Assembly (NCBI RefSeq): GCF_037200945.1
Contig: NZ_JBBCGP010000001.1
Span: 2,540,501-2,604,500, forward strand
DNA: 64,000 nucleotides
Origin: Methylovirgula sp.
GTDB lineage: Bacteria > Pseudomonadota > Alphaproteobacteria > Rhizobiales > Beijerinckiaceae
Direction: 5' to 3'
The notes beneath the pieces were generated by a model. It worked only from the letters and a program-made list of their open reading frames with translations, made no database searches and was not told where the DNA came from. Positions 50,350 through 59,251 of this stretch are shown here, piece after piece. The position numbers and the translations under genes are program-made. The stretch's first letter is position 1; every line of letters begins with the position of its first letter.

Positions 50350-51060
50350 CTATCCCTTCAGTGTCTTGATGACCGGGGCTAGAATCGCGCGCGCGGCGCG
50401 TGCGGCGCGAACCGGATTGCGCGCGATGATGGCTTCGAGAACGCGGGCATGCGCCGGACCGTTGGGTTCGATGACATCGCCGCGGCCGAAATAGGCGTCG
50501 AGGTGCTGCTGTTCGTATTTGAGGAAATAGCCGTACAATTCCTCCATGGCAGCGTTATGCGCGGCGCGGGCGATCGCGAGATGGAAGGCGAGATCGCGGG
50601 CGACGAAGGCATTAAAATCTGTGCTGCCATAAGGAGGTATTTCGCCGCGTTCGTCGAGCAGGCGGGTCATGTCCTCTATATCAGCCTTGGTGCGGCGCGT
50701 GGCGGCGAGACGGGCGACGTCGGTTTCGAGTGTCGCGCGCAGTTCGAAATGGTCGTGTAGGCTGGCGCGATCGACACGGCGCAGCATTTCGCCAGGATCG
50801 ACATTGGAGCGGACGTAGGTGCCGTCGCCTTGGCGCACTTCCAGCATGTTGGCGTGAGAAAGAACGCGCACCGCCTCACGCACCGTGTTGCGGCCGACGC
50901 GCAGCATCTCGGCCAGTTCGTCTTCCTTCGGAATACGCTCGCCGACTTTCCATGCACCGCTCTCGACTTGCGAACGGATGATGACGATCGCCGAGTCGAC
51001 GAGCGAGAGCCGGGCGACCTGCGGGCATTGCGGTTCGGGCAGAATCGATTTTTCAATCAT
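50350..51060 (-). CDS. FadR-subfamily GntR regulator
   Basis: The 236-residue protein has a GntR winged helix (about residues 18-88: VESGAWKVGERIPKEDELAEML, GRNTVREAVRVLSHANMLEV in part) and an FCD ligand domain with FHLAIARAAHN and the Asp/His metal-site pattern. FCD regulators sense carboxylates such as lactate, pyruvate or sugar acids. It is 28 bases downstream of the efflux operon on the same strand, so it could be co-transcribed and regulate it, although FCD proteins more often control catabolic genes. Confidence 0.88.
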   Translation of the reverse strand: MIEKSILPEPQCPQVARLSLVDSAIVIIRSQVESGAWKVGERIPKEDELAEMLRVGRNTVREAVRVLSHANMLEVRQGDGTYVRSNVDPGEMLRRVDRASLHDHFELRATLETDVARLAATRRTKADIEDMTRLLDERGEIPPYGSTDFNAFVARDLAFHLAIARAAHNAAMEELYGYFLKYEQQHLDAYFGRGDVIEPNGPAHARVLEAIIARNPVRAARAARAILAPVIKTLKG

Positions 51061-51088
51061 GCGAATTCATCCCTCTGACCGGCAATTG

Positions 51089-52753
51089 TCATGGACCGTG
51101 CGGCAGATCAATCTCGGGGTTCTGCTTAGGCGCAATCGGATGTGGAAGCAGCGCCACGACCGGAAGCCTGGGCTGCGGCGTCCGATGTAGCAGTTCGTTT
51201 GCTTCCCACCCGCCGCCCAATGCTTTGTAGAGGCTGATCAAAGCTGCATCGGCGCCGATGGCGGCAGCTATTTCGGCGTTCTGCGCGTCGAGCAAACGGT
51301 TCTGGACGGTGAGCACGTTGAGGAAGTCTGTGGCGCCCTGCGAATATTGCAATTGCGCGGCCGCGAGCGCGATCTTGTCTTGCGCCACGGCGGTCGCCAG
51401 AAGATTGCGCTCGTTTTGTGCGGCGTTGTAGGCCGTCAACGCGTCGTCGACTTCATGCCAGGCCTTCAGCACGGTGCGCCGATAATCGAGCGCCGCCCGT
51501 TTCTGCTGGGCTTCCTTCAGTTCGAGATTGCCGGTCAGCCGGCCGCCTTCGAAAATCGGCAGGCTGATGACGGGACCCAGGCCGTATTGCCGAGAATTCC
51601 AGAGCCCGAGATGGGAGAATTCGAGCGACTGGATGTCGAGGCTGCCTTCGAGCGTGATGCGCGGATAGAAATCGCCGATGGCGACGCCGATATCCGCCGT
51701 CGCCGCGTGCAATTGTGCCGCTGCGGCGCGGATGTCGGGGCGCTTCTCGGCGAGTTCGGAGGGCAGGCCGACGGGCACTTTGCGGGGGATCGGCGGCAGC
51801 GGCCTGGCAGGCCGCAAGGAGCTGGCGAGCGCCCGCGGCGGCGCCGCGACCATGAAGCTCAGCGCATTGATAAGTTCGGATTCCTGGCGTTGGAGCGGCG
51901 GCAGCCTGGCACCGACAGCGGCGACATCTGCCGTGGCATTGGCAACGTCAAGATTGGTCGTCGCGCCATTGGCGAAGCGCAGCTTGGTCAGCGCCAGGCT
52001 GTGTTTGGCGACGCCGAGATTTTCGCGCGTGATGGCGATCTGCGCCTGAACGCCGCGCAAGGCGACGTAATCGCCGGCGGTCTCGGCGAGCACGCTGATC
52101 AGCACGCCGCGCCGATAATCCTGCGAGAGTTCGACGCCGGCGTCGGCCGCCTCGATCGAGCGGCGGACCCGGCCCCAGATGTCGACCTCCCAACTCGCGT
52201 CGATCCCATATTGCCAGAGGTTGAAGGCCGGCGAAGACGCGTTGCCTGTGTCCGCCGAGGTGATTCCCGCCGGGCCGAAGCCGGGTGAGCCATTGGCAAT
52301 GGTCGCCGGCGTGTTCGTCGCCGTCGTGCCGAGCAGGTTCAGAACGCCGTTGGGGCTCGCCCGCTCGTTCGCATAGGACGCGTTGACGTCGGAGGACGGA
52401 TAGAAGGCGGAAGCCGCCATCTCCCGCTCGGCGCGGCTTTCTGCATAGCGCGTTGCGGCTTCGCGAATGTCGAAATTGTCCTGCGCCACGCGCACTTCGA
52501 GCTGCGCAAGCTGCGAATCGGCGAAGATGCGCCACCAGGCGGGATCGACTGGCGCGGCGATCGGCCGGCTCGGCGCATTCGGCCCTTCGGGCCTGGCGAA
52601 GACCTGCGGCATCACCGGCACGGGCTTGTACCAGTCCGGACCCACAGCGCAGCCCGCCAGAGCCAGCAGAAGTGCGCCGATCCCCGCGTCGCGACAAAGC
52701 GGGCCGATGCGTAATGCATATTCCCCCACAGGTAGACTCCCCCGAACGTTCAT
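51089..52753 (-). CDS. Outer-membrane efflux lipoprotein (NodT/OprM family)
   Basis: The 554-residue protein has a lipobox (LLALAGC, Cys near residue 35) and two outer-membrane-efflux repeats. Typical segments are PAWWRIFADSQLAQLEVRVAQDN-type after the leader, SWEVDIWGRVRRSIEAADAG, and SLPIFEGGRLTGNLELKEAQ, with long coiled-coil helices. It forms the trimeric channel for the pump encoded upstream. Its ATG overlaps the HlyD-like gene stop by four bases. It is much longer than TolC at its ends because of the NodT-type lipoprotein leader and the Pro-rich tail. Confidence 0.92.
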   Translation of the reverse strand: MNVRGSLPVGEYALRIGPLCRDAGIGALLLALAGCAVGPDWYKPVPVMPQVFARPEGPNAPSRPIAAPVDPAWWRIFADSQLAQLEVRVAQDNFDIREAATRYAESRAEREMAASAFYPSSDVNASYANERASPNGVLNLLGTTATNTPATIANGSPGFGPAGITSADTGNASSPAFNLWQYGIDASWEVDIWGRVRRSIEAADAGVELSQDYRRGVLISVLAETAGDYVALRGVQAQIAITRENLGVAKHSLALTKLRFANGATTNLDVANATADVAAVGARLPPLQRQESELINALSFMVAAPPRALASSLRPARPLPPIPRKVPVGLPSELAEKRPDIRAAAAQLHAATADIGVAIGDFYPRITLEGSLDIQSLEFSHLGLWNSRQYGLGPVISLPIFEGGRLTGNLELKEAQQKRAALDYRRTVLKAWHEVDDALTAYNAAQNERNLLATAVAQDKIALAAAQLQYSQGATDFLNVLTVQNRLLDAQNAEIAAAIGADAALISLYKALGGGWEANELLHRTPQPRLPVVALLPHPIAPKQNPEIDLPHGP

Positions 52754-53829
52754 TGCGTCGCCAGATGGTCGAGAGCGCGATTGATGTCATTCTTGTCGGG
52801 TGTGCTGTGCGTATCGAGGGTCGTCTCGACCGACATGCCGACCCGCAGCCGCGCCCGCAAAGACTGGTCGGGATCGAAGACGATCTTCAGCGGAATGCGC
52901 TGCACGACCTTGGTGAAATTGCCGGTCGCATTATCGGGGGCGATCGGTGAAAACGCGATGCCGCTTGCCGGCGCGAGACTGTCGACGTGGCCGGTCAGCA
53001 CGGCACCCGGAAAGGCATCGACGGTAATTTCCACCTTCTGGCCGAGCGCCAAATGGGTGAGCTGGGTTTCCTGATAGTTCGCGAGCACATAGGCTGAATC
53101 GATTGGCACCACGGCGAGAAGCGCGGTGCCCGGGCTCACGTAATTGCCGACGCGGATGGCGCGTTGGCCGACGACGCCGTCGACCGGTGCGAGCACATGC
53201 GTATAGGACAGGTTGAGCCTGGCCTGGGCGAGTGCCGCCTCGGTGCGTTTCGCGTCGGCGAGGGCGCGGTCGCGCTGGGCCTGCAGGATGGCGATCTGCC
53301 GTCGCGCTGCTTCGGCGGCTTCGCTGTCGCGCTCCTTGGCGGCCTCAGCCTGTTGTAACTGCGCCGCCGATTGTTGCTGCTGTTCGACCGTGCCGGCGCC
53401 GCCCTTCGACAGGTTGCGGTAGCGCTGCGCGTTGGCGCGGGCGAAAGTCAAGGCCGCATCGTCGGCCAAGATATTGGCATCGGCCTGGCCGATGACGGGC
53501 GTCTGGCGGGCGAGCTCGGCGGAGAGATTGGCGACCTCTGCTTTCGCGGCGTCAAGCGTACCCTCCGCCGCGGCGACGGCTGTCCGATAGTCGCGGTCGT
53601 CGATGTGGACGAGTTCCTGGCCGGCCTTGACGCGCTCGTTGTCCTCAACCTCGACCTTGTCGAGGAGTCCGGAAATTTTCGGCGCGACTGTGCTGAAATC
53701 AGCGGTGATATAGGCATCATCGGTCGACTGGATGCGACCGTCGCCGATGATCAGCCGATCGACGCCATAGGCAACGCCGGCCAGAGCGACGACGCCGAGG
53801 CCGATGAACGCTGTGTTCTTGAAGCTCAT
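52750..53829 (-). CDS. HlyD/EmrA-type membrane fusion protein, second pump
   Basis: The 359-residue adaptor has an N-terminal membrane anchor (FIGLGVVALAGVAYGVDRL). The lipoyl half contains STDDAYITADFSTVAPKISGLL, a coiled-coil hairpin rich in Ala, Gln and Glu spans about residues 85-205, and the second lipoyl half has APVDGVVGQRAIRVGNYV. It is paralogous to the adaptor at 12880-13989, with similar length and motifs. It connects the DHA2 pump encoded just upstream to the NodT-type channel. Four-base overlap with the channel gene. Confidence 0.92.
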   Translation of the reverse strand: MSFKNTAFIGLGVVALAGVAYGVDRLIIGDGRIQSTDDAYITADFSTVAPKISGLLDKVEVEDNERVKAGQELVHIDDRDYRTAVAAAEGTLDAAKAEVANLSAELARQTPVIGQADANILADDAALTFARANAQRYRNLSKGGAGTVEQQQQSAAQLQQAEAAKERDSEAAEAARRQIAILQAQRDRALADAKRTEAALAQARLNLSYTHVLAPVDGVVGQRAIRVGNYVSPGTALLAVVPIDSAYVLANYQETQLTHLALGQKVEITVDAFPGAVLTGHVDSLAPASGIAFSPIAPDNATGNFTKVVQRIPLKIVFDPDQSLRARLRVGMSVETTLDTHSTPDKNDINRALDHLATQ

Positions 53830-53833
53830 AGTC

Positions 53834-55480
53834 TCATCTTGGGTTAGCGGATGCCGGTGCCCGCGCCAGCGCGGTCGACGGCGCGTAGACGCGGGTGGGC
53901 AGGACGAGGTTGAGGAGGAGCATCACAGCGACGAAGCCGACCATGAGGAGATAGACGTCGGCGGCGGCGAGAACGACGGCCTGGGCGCGGGCATCGGCGC
54001 CATAGCCGACAAGGCTCGGCTGGTTGAGAATGGTTTGGAGTGTGAAGCGGTTGGCGCCGAGGTGGTCGAGCAGGATGTTCGAATGGATATGCTCGCGCCA
54101 GGTCATGAGCGATTCGATCGTCGCCAACGCAACGGCGCTGGCAAATCCCTTCGTCATGTTGAACATGCCTGAGATGAATGGCCCGTCCGTCGGCGCAATG
54201 CTCATCGTGACCAGCATGAGGATCGGAATGATGATCATTGGCTGGGCCATGACCTGTATGGCTTCGAGCAGATAAAAATTGCCGCGATACCAGTCCGAGG
54301 TCAGAGAGCTGCCGAGGAAGAAGGACAGGCCGATCAGTGCCAGGCCGCCGGCCATAACGAAGCGGCAATCAACGCGCGGGAGATTGCAGAGAAAGGAGAC
54401 GATAAGCAGTGCAGCAAGTTGCGGCAAAGCAAGCCCCAACAACATGAGCGGCGCCGTCTGCAACGGCCGGTACAACCTGATCTCGGCGAGGAAGAGTGAG
54501 GGAATCGCCGAATTGACCGCTGCCAGGATCAGAACGCCGGAAATTGCGAACAAGCCGAAGCTGATGTTGCGCGAGCGCAGCATCTGAATGCGGAAGAACG
54601 GCAGTGGGTGGTACCATTCGTTGATCGCGAACAACGTGAAAAGGAAAGTTCCGCCGACCAGGAGATGGACAATGACCGGTGAGCGGAACCAGTCCAGCCG
54701 GTCGCCTTGCATGAGGCCGATGACCAGCATGCAGATCGCCGGCAGGCCGAGCAGGAAGCCGCGCCAATCGAGCTGGCGGAAGCGTTCGAGCCGCAATGGG
54801 TCCTGCGGGAGCCCGTAGCCGATGAGGGCGATGGCGAGAAGTGAGAAGGGAATGCATTCCCAGAACACCGAGCGCCAGCCGAGATATTCGAAACAGAAGG
54901 CGCCGAGCGGCGTGCCGAGATTGGGACCGAACGTCGCGGTGAGCGCATAGGCGCCGAGGCCATAGACTTTGATCTTAGGAGGCAGATAGCGCAGCGCGAC
55001 GGTCATCAGCATTGGCGGCATGCAGCCGCCGGCGAAGCCCTGAACGATGCGCAGCAGGCACAGGCTCGGCAGATCCGGCGCGAAGGGTGCGAGCGCGCCG
55101 AGCACCGCGAATGTCGCCATCATCACCATCGTCAATTGGCGAATGGAAAAGGTCACCCCGAGCCAGGGCGCGAACGCCATTGCGGCAATCTCAAAGGCTT
55201 CATAGAGCGCGGTAATCCATGTTCCTTCGTCATGGCTGATCCCCATGACGCCGCGAATGTCGGTCAATTCGACATCTGTTACATGTTCATTGAAGCCCGC
55301 CACCAGGACCGCGAGGAGCACGCCGGAAAGGCCGGCGACAAGCCGTGCTGTGAAAGGCGTCGGCGCCGGGGCGGGCACCGCGGCCTTCGCTACCACAGGC
55401 GCCACGGCGCTCACTTGCGGCGACGCGGCGGCGGGGGCGCCATCACGCGACGCGACAAACGTGGAAATGGCTGTGGTCAT
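53834..55480 (-). CDS. DHA2-family multidrug MFS transporter, second pump
   Basis: The 548-residue transporter has about fourteen membrane segments after a 40-residue Ala/Pro/Val-rich N-terminus, which is unusual. It carries the GLSGVLLAVLVAGFNEHVTDVELTDIRGVMGIS entry region (partial quote), with an acidic Asp/Glu pair. It leads a three-gene operon with its own adaptor and outer-membrane channel, so it is a complete tripartite pump, unlike the EmrAB pair at 11-14 kb. It is divergent from the universal stress gene. Substrate unknown. Confidence 0.9.
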   Translation of the reverse strand: MTTAISTFVASRDGAPAAASPQVSAVAPVVAKAAVPAPAPTPFTARLVAGLSGVLLAVLVAGFNEHVTDVELTDIRGVMGISHDEGTWITALYEAFEIAAMAFAPWLGVTFSIRQLTMVMMATFAVLGALAPFAPDLPSLCLLRIVQGFAGGCMPPMLMTVALRYLPPKIKVYGLGAYALTATFGPNLGTPLGAFCFEYLGWRSVFWECIPFSLLAIALIGYGLPQDPLRLERFRQLDWRGFLLGLPAICMLVIGLMQGDRLDWFRSPVIVHLLVGGTFLFTLFAINEWYHPLPFFRIQMLRSRNISFGLFAISGVLILAAVNSAIPSLFLAEIRLYRPLQTAPLMLLGLALPQLAALLIVSFLCNLPRVDCRFVMAGGLALIGLSFFLGSSLTSDWYRGNFYLLEAIQVMAQPMIIIPILMLVTMSIAPTDGPFISGMFNMTKGFASAVALATIESLMTWREHIHSNILLDHLGANRFTLQTILNQPSLVGYGADARAQAVVLAAADVYLLMVGFVAVMLLLNLVLPTRVYAPSTALARAPASANPR

Positions 55481-55562
55481 CCGATTATCCAGAAACTGGC
55501 CGCAGAACGGCCCGCCAGAGCAGAGGAACGGTTCGGGACATGCCGCTTGCCCTGACTATAGC

Positions 55563-55575
55563 TCCTATCATAGGA
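55563..55575. promoter_or_regulatory. Palindrome between divergent pump and stress genes
   Basis: TCCTAT-C-ATAGGA forms perfect 6-bp arms about a single base, in the 138-base gap between the DHA2 operon and the universal stress gene. It may be a regulator site, but no candidate binder is adjacent. Confidence 0.45.
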
Positions 55576-55618
55576 TGTTTAACCCGGCAAATCCCGGTTT
55601 CGCGAGTTGAGGTCATTC

Positions 55619-56068
55619 ATGTTTCGGAAGATTCTGGTCGGCATCGACGGTTCGCAACGGACCCAAGGGGTGCTCGAAGTCGCTCAGCAGATGGCGCGCA
55701 GTTGCGGCGCGACGATCGAGCTTCTAACCGCGGTTGATCCAGCCTACGCCCTGGCCGAGACGGATGGGAAGCCGAGCCATAACGACGAGATCGATTATCC
55801 TGCTGCAGCCATCGAGCAGGAAGGCATCGATGCCGTCATGAACACCACATTGGCGCGGCTGCGGGCGGAGGGATTTACCGTCGAGGGCACGGTCGCTGCG
55901 GGCGCGCCGATAGACCTCATCTTGCAGACCGCAAAGACCAAACAATGCGATCTGGTGATCCTCGGCCACCGGCATTTGTCCTGGTTCGGCAAATTCACCG
56001 AGCGTTCGGTCTCTGCCGGCGTGCTGGAGGCGGCGACGGTCCCTGTCCTTGTCGTGCCGCCCGACTAA
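55619..56068 (+). CDS. Universal stress protein UspA family
   Basis: The 149-residue protein is one Usp domain: the first strand FRKILVGIDGSQRTQGVLEVA, then AAGAPIDLILQTAKTKQCDLVILGHRHLS and the closing SVSAGVLEAATVPVLVVPP. The ATP-binding motif G-2x-G-9x-G[ST] is changed: GHRHLSWFGKFTERSVS has only the first Gly in place, so it is likely of the non-ATP-binding type or binds differently. The ATG at 55619 is taken rather than a TTG at 55607. It probably has its own promoter in the divergent gap. Confidence 0.87.
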   Translation: MFRKILVGIDGSQRTQGVLEVAQQMARSCGATIELLTAVDPAYALAETDGKPSHNDEIDYPAAAIEQEGIDAVMNTTLARLRAEGFTVEGTVAAGAPIDLILQTAKTKQCDLVILGHRHLSWFGKFTERSVSAGVLEAATVPVLVVPPD

Positions 56069-56404
56069 GCGCGCTTACTCTGCCTTGCGCGTAGCCATAA
56101 ACCTGATTGAGTGTGCGCTGGCGACGGTCGCACTCAAGGATAACTTCGCGAGATGTTCAGGCGGTCTCGAGGCAAGATCGACCCGGAGCTAAACCTCGGA
56201 TTCTGAGGTCACGGAGTTCGATTTCGATGCCGCGTGATATTGGCGCGGTTCTATCCGCAAAAGGGAGGCAGCATGGCGAGGCGACGATGAGGTCCGTCCA
56301 TCGATTGGAAGGCGACGGCGGGCGAGATGTTGACAAAACGCTTCACCTCGCCGCCGTCCGTGTTGGTATAAACGACGCGACGGATGACTATTATCAGTCG
56401 CGCT
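56069..56404. other. Gene-free stretch between usp and ohr
   Basis: These 336 bases contain short frames only, with no ribosome site or recognisable domain. The two flanking genes converge here; no strong terminator hairpin is seen. Confidence 0.45.
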
Positions 56405-56830
56405 TTACTTTACGATAACAGTTGTTGCAACGTCGACATTACCTTTGATCGCATTCGAGTACGGGCAAATGGCATGGGCTCCATGCACAAGCTTCTCCGC
56501 GGTGGCCTGATCGACGCCGACAATTGTTACTGCGAGCGCGGCTGACAGCACAAATGCGTCTGCCTCGTTACGACTGAGGCCGATCTCGGCGACGACCGTG
56601 ACGTCGTCGTCAGCGAAACGATGACCGGCTTCACGTCCAACGCGCAAAAGCGCATTCTCGAAACAGGCCGCATAGCCACCGGCGAAGAGCTGTTCGGGAT
56701 TGGTCGCACCTCCTTTGCCGCCGAGCTGCGGCGGGAGAGCCAGTTTCAGATCGAGAAGGCCGTCCTCGCTTTGGATGAAGCCGTGCCGGCCGCCGCTCGC
56801 GGTGACCCGGGTCGAATAAAGAGTTGTCAT
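56405..56830 (-). CDS. ohr: Organic hydroperoxide resistance protein Ohr
   Basis: The start at 56830 gives 141 residues, the usual Ohr length. Catalytic Cys56 lies in FAGGYAACFENAL and resolving Cys122 in HAICPYSNAIKGN; Arg and Glu needed for catalysis are in RVTASGGRHG and the NPEQLF segment. Ohr reduces organic hydroperoxides with lipoyl thiols. No ohrR regulator gene is adjacent. It is preceded by a 95-base gap from the carboxymuconolactone decarboxylase-like gene. The CPYSNA motif separates it from OsmC. Confidence 0.92.
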   Translation of the reverse strand: MTTLYSTRVTASGGRHGFIQSEDGLLDLKLALPPQLGGKGGATNPEQLFAGGYAACFENALLRVGREAGHRFADDDVTVVAEIGLSRNEADAFVLSAALAVTIVGVDQATAEKLVHGAHAICPYSNAIKGNVDVATTVIVK

Positions 56831-56924
56831 GATATTTCCTTTGTGGAGTGAGGTTGAAGTTATCGGTTGATTGGATCCCGACAAATGAACGCCAAAGAGT
56901 GCTGTCATGTCGCGTTTGTCGGCC

Positions 56925-57518
56925 TTATGACTGAGGCGCGGGAACCGCGAATGCGTTCAAAAGGGCAGAGGTAGACAGGTACAGTCCAATAAGGTTGAGC
57001 ATATCGACGAGGCCATGCTCTCCGAACATCGCTGTTGCCTGCCTATAGAGGTTGTTTTCTACACCGTGTGTCTCGACCAATTGGTGTGTGAACTGCCAGG
57101 CGATTCGGATGGCGTCGGGGGCCGCCTCCGGATCCTTTTTCTCCTGAATGGCGGAAAGGGTTGCCTCGTCGACGCCGGCAGATCGGGCGACCGCGAGATG
57201 CGCGTAGATTTCATAATCCGCACGCCATACAACGCCGATCGTGAGAATCACGATTTGCCGCACATCTTCAGCGAGCGACGTACATGCGCTCTCCGCGTCG
57301 ACCCAGGCGTTGAAGGCGCGCGCCATCTGTGGGCTGAAGAGGAACACATTGAAAGGACCGATTAGCCGGCCGTCGGACAGACGTGATCGAAAGCCGGACT
57401 TCTCGGCCCACGGAAACTTGCTCGCTTCCAGATAGTCGAGGAGCTGTCTCTGATTCGGATCGAGTTGGGCGACGTCGATTAGAGGTAGCCGTCCTCCAAG
57501 TGCCTCGTCGTCTTTCAT
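56925..57518 (-). CDS. Carboxymuconolactone decarboxylase-like protein
   Basis: The 197-residue helical protein fits the CMD/AhpD superfamily: GPFNVFLFSPQMARAFNAW, IVILTIGVVWRADYEIYAHLAVARSAGV (part) and EHGLVDMLNLIGLYLSTSALLNAF. There is no CxxC pair, so it is not an AhpD peroxidase; the Glu/His arrangement in YEIYAH marks the non-peroxidase subgroup often found with quinone and aromatic stress genes. It lies between ohr and the aldo/keto reductase, on the same strand, 67 bases from the latter. Confidence 0.82.
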   Translation of the reverse strand: MKDDEALGGRLPLIDVAQLDPNQRQLLDYLEASKFPWAEKSGFRSRLSDGRLIGPFNVFLFSPQMARAFNAWVDAESACTSLAEDVRQIVILTIGVVWRADYEIYAHLAVARSAGVDEATLSAIQEKKDPEAAPDAIRIAWQFTHQLVETHGVENNLYRQATAMFGEHGLVDMLNLIGLYLSTSALLNAFAVPAPQS

Positions 57519-57585
57519 GAATAACTCCTCTCCTATAGCGCCGATATTGGCTCATCGGGGCAGAGCGGTCCGGTTTCCGGCGTAC

Positions 57586-58581
57586 TTATAAGTTCAGCAT
57601 CGCCATTTCATTTTCGCCGTAACGCGTTCCTTCGATCGGCGCGCTTGCCACCGCCGCCTCGATCGCCTGTAATTCCACATCTGTCAGGACGACGTCGGCG
57701 GCGGCTATATTTTCGGTGAGGCGTGAGAGCTTCCGGGTTCCCGGAATCGGCACCACCCAAGGCTTGCGAGAAAGCAGCCAGGCGAGCGCGAGTTGGCCGG
57801 CTGTCGCCCCCTTGGCAGCAGCAACGTTGGTGAGGCTTTCGACGAGCGATAGATTCTTCTTGAGCGCGTCCGGCTGGAATCGGGGGTGGCCGGTGCGAAG
57901 ATCACCTCGCTCGAAATTTGCACCATTGTTGAACGCGCCAGCGAGGAAGCCGCAGCCGAGCGGGCTATATGCAACGAACCCGATGCCAAGTTCCTCAAGG
58001 GTTGCCAGAAGGCCGTCCTCGGGGTCACGCGTCCATAACGAATATTCGCTCTGCACCACTGCGACGGGATGAACCGCATGTGCCTTTCGGATCGTATCTG
58101 GCGCAGCTTCTGACAAACCAAAATACTTGACCTTGCCGGCCTTTACGAGATCGCCGACAGCTCGGGCGACCTCCTCGATCGGCACGTTGGGATCGACGCG
58201 GTGCTGATAGAGCAGGTCAATATGATCGGTTCGCAGCCGTGTTAGCATCTCCTCAGCCACAACCTTGATGTGTTCGGGCCGGCTGTTGAGCCCGATCGGC
58301 ATAGAGCCGCCTGCCGGGTCGAGTTCAAAACCGAACTTGGTGGCGATCACCACCTTATCACGGAGGGGCTGCAACGCTTCGCCGACAAGATCTTCGTTGG
58401 TTTTTGGGCCGTAGACTTCCGCTGTGTCGAAGAAGGTGACACCGAGATCGACAGCGTCGCGGAGTAATTTGACCATCTCGGCGCGATCGTTATTGCCACC
58501 GTAGGCCCAGCTCATGCCCATGCAGCCAAGACCGAGGGCCGAAACCTTCAGGCCGCCGCTTCCAAGTTTACGCGTCTTCAT
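57586..58581 (-). CDS. Aldo/keto reductase
   Basis: The 331-residue (beta/alpha)8 NADPH-dependent reductase has the catalytic set: Asp and Tyr in FFDTAEVYGP, Lys in VIATKFGF and His in LYQHRVDPN. It also has the cofactor-binding end VPIPGTRKLSRLTENIAA. It belongs to the AKR13/YajO-like group that reduces aldehydes and ketones. The ATG at 58581 is preferred to 58587 because AGGAGA lies 6 bases before it. It follows the azoreductase by 27 bases and probably shares its operon and TetR control. Confidence 0.92.
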   Translation of the reverse strand: MKTRKLGSGGLKVSALGLGCMGMSWAYGGNNDRAEMVKLLRDAVDLGVTFFDTAEVYGPKTNEDLVGEALQPLRDKVVIATKFGFELDPAGGSMPIGLNSRPEHIKVVAEEMLTRLRTDHIDLLYQHRVDPNVPIEEVARAVGDLVKAGKVKYFGLSEAAPDTIRKAHAVHPVAVVQSEYSLWTRDPEDGLLATLEELGIGFVAYSPLGCGFLAGAFNNGANFERGDLRTGHPRFQPDALKKNLSLVESLTNVAAAKGATAGQLALAWLLSRKPWVVPIPGTRKLSRLTENIAAADVVLTDVELQAIEAAVASAPIEGTRYGENEMAMLNL

Positions 58582-58608
58582 AATCATTCTCCTGTTACGT
58601 GGACGGGC

Positions 58609-59232
58609 TTAAAGAGTGGCGGCGAGTTCGTGTGCTTGGGCACGGGCATTCGCACGCGCGGCTTCGTCAGCCTCGCGGCCCAACAGCGTTCCCTCGACGA
58701 CGATGACCTGGACTTCGGTGATACCGACCATACGCGCCCAGATGCGCAGATAGGCGACTTGGTGGTCGAAGTCCTTCTCCGGATAATCTCCGCCGAGCCG
58801 GGCGCCGCGCGCGGCGACGATGACCATCTTCTTGCCGTTGAGGAGTCCATTGAGGTTCTCGCCGTCAAAGGTGAAGAGGACATTCTTCTGCGACACCGCG
58901 TCGATGAGGTGTTTCAGGCGATAGGGAATACCGAAGTTCCACATCGGCACGCTGATAAGAACGACGTCGGCGCAATGAAAGCGCGCTGCAAGAGTTCCGA
59001 TTGCGGCCCAGACATCCTTTTGCTCGTCCGTCAGGGCCCTGCCGGCTAAGCCCGCATATTTTGCATCGAGTGCAGGACCGTCGAAGGCCGGGATGTAGGT
59101 CGTCCAGACGTCGAGCGTATCAATCGTCGCCCGCGAGTGGGTGGTTTCCCATTGTTCTATGAAGCGGGTTGCGACATCGAGCGATGCGGACAATTCCTTC
59201 CGCGGCGAACCGACGATATGAAGCATATGCAT
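58609..59232 (-). CDS. azoR: FMN-dependent NADH:quinone/azo oxidoreductase
   Basis: From the ATG at 59232 the product is 207 residues with a flavodoxin-like fold: HIVGSPRKELSASLDVA binds the FMN phosphate, VPMWNFGIPYRLKHLIDAV carries the conserved MWN motif, and VIVAARGARLGGDYP contacts the isoalloxazine. AzoR proteins perform two-electron reduction of quinones and azo compounds, protecting against quinone toxicity. A GAGGA box lies ahead of the start; longer upstream frame overlaps the MFS gene and is rejected. It follows the transporter by 19 bases. Confidence 0.9.
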   Translation of the reverse strand: MHMLHIVGSPRKELSASLDVATRFIEQWETTHSRATIDTLDVWTTYIPAFDGPALDAKYAGLAGRALTDEQKDVWAAIGTLAARFHCADVVLISVPMWNFGIPYRLKHLIDAVSQKNVLFTFDGENLNGLLNGKKMVIVAARGARLGGDYPEKDFDHQVAYLRIWARMVGITEVQVIVVEGTLLGREADEAARANARAQAHELAATL

Positions 59233-59251
59233 GACAAAAGTCCTCGGTTCT

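Noticed and set aside
56107..56418. Possible small gene between usp and ohr
   Set aside because: Arg/Ser-rich composition, no ribosome site and overlap with the ohr end.
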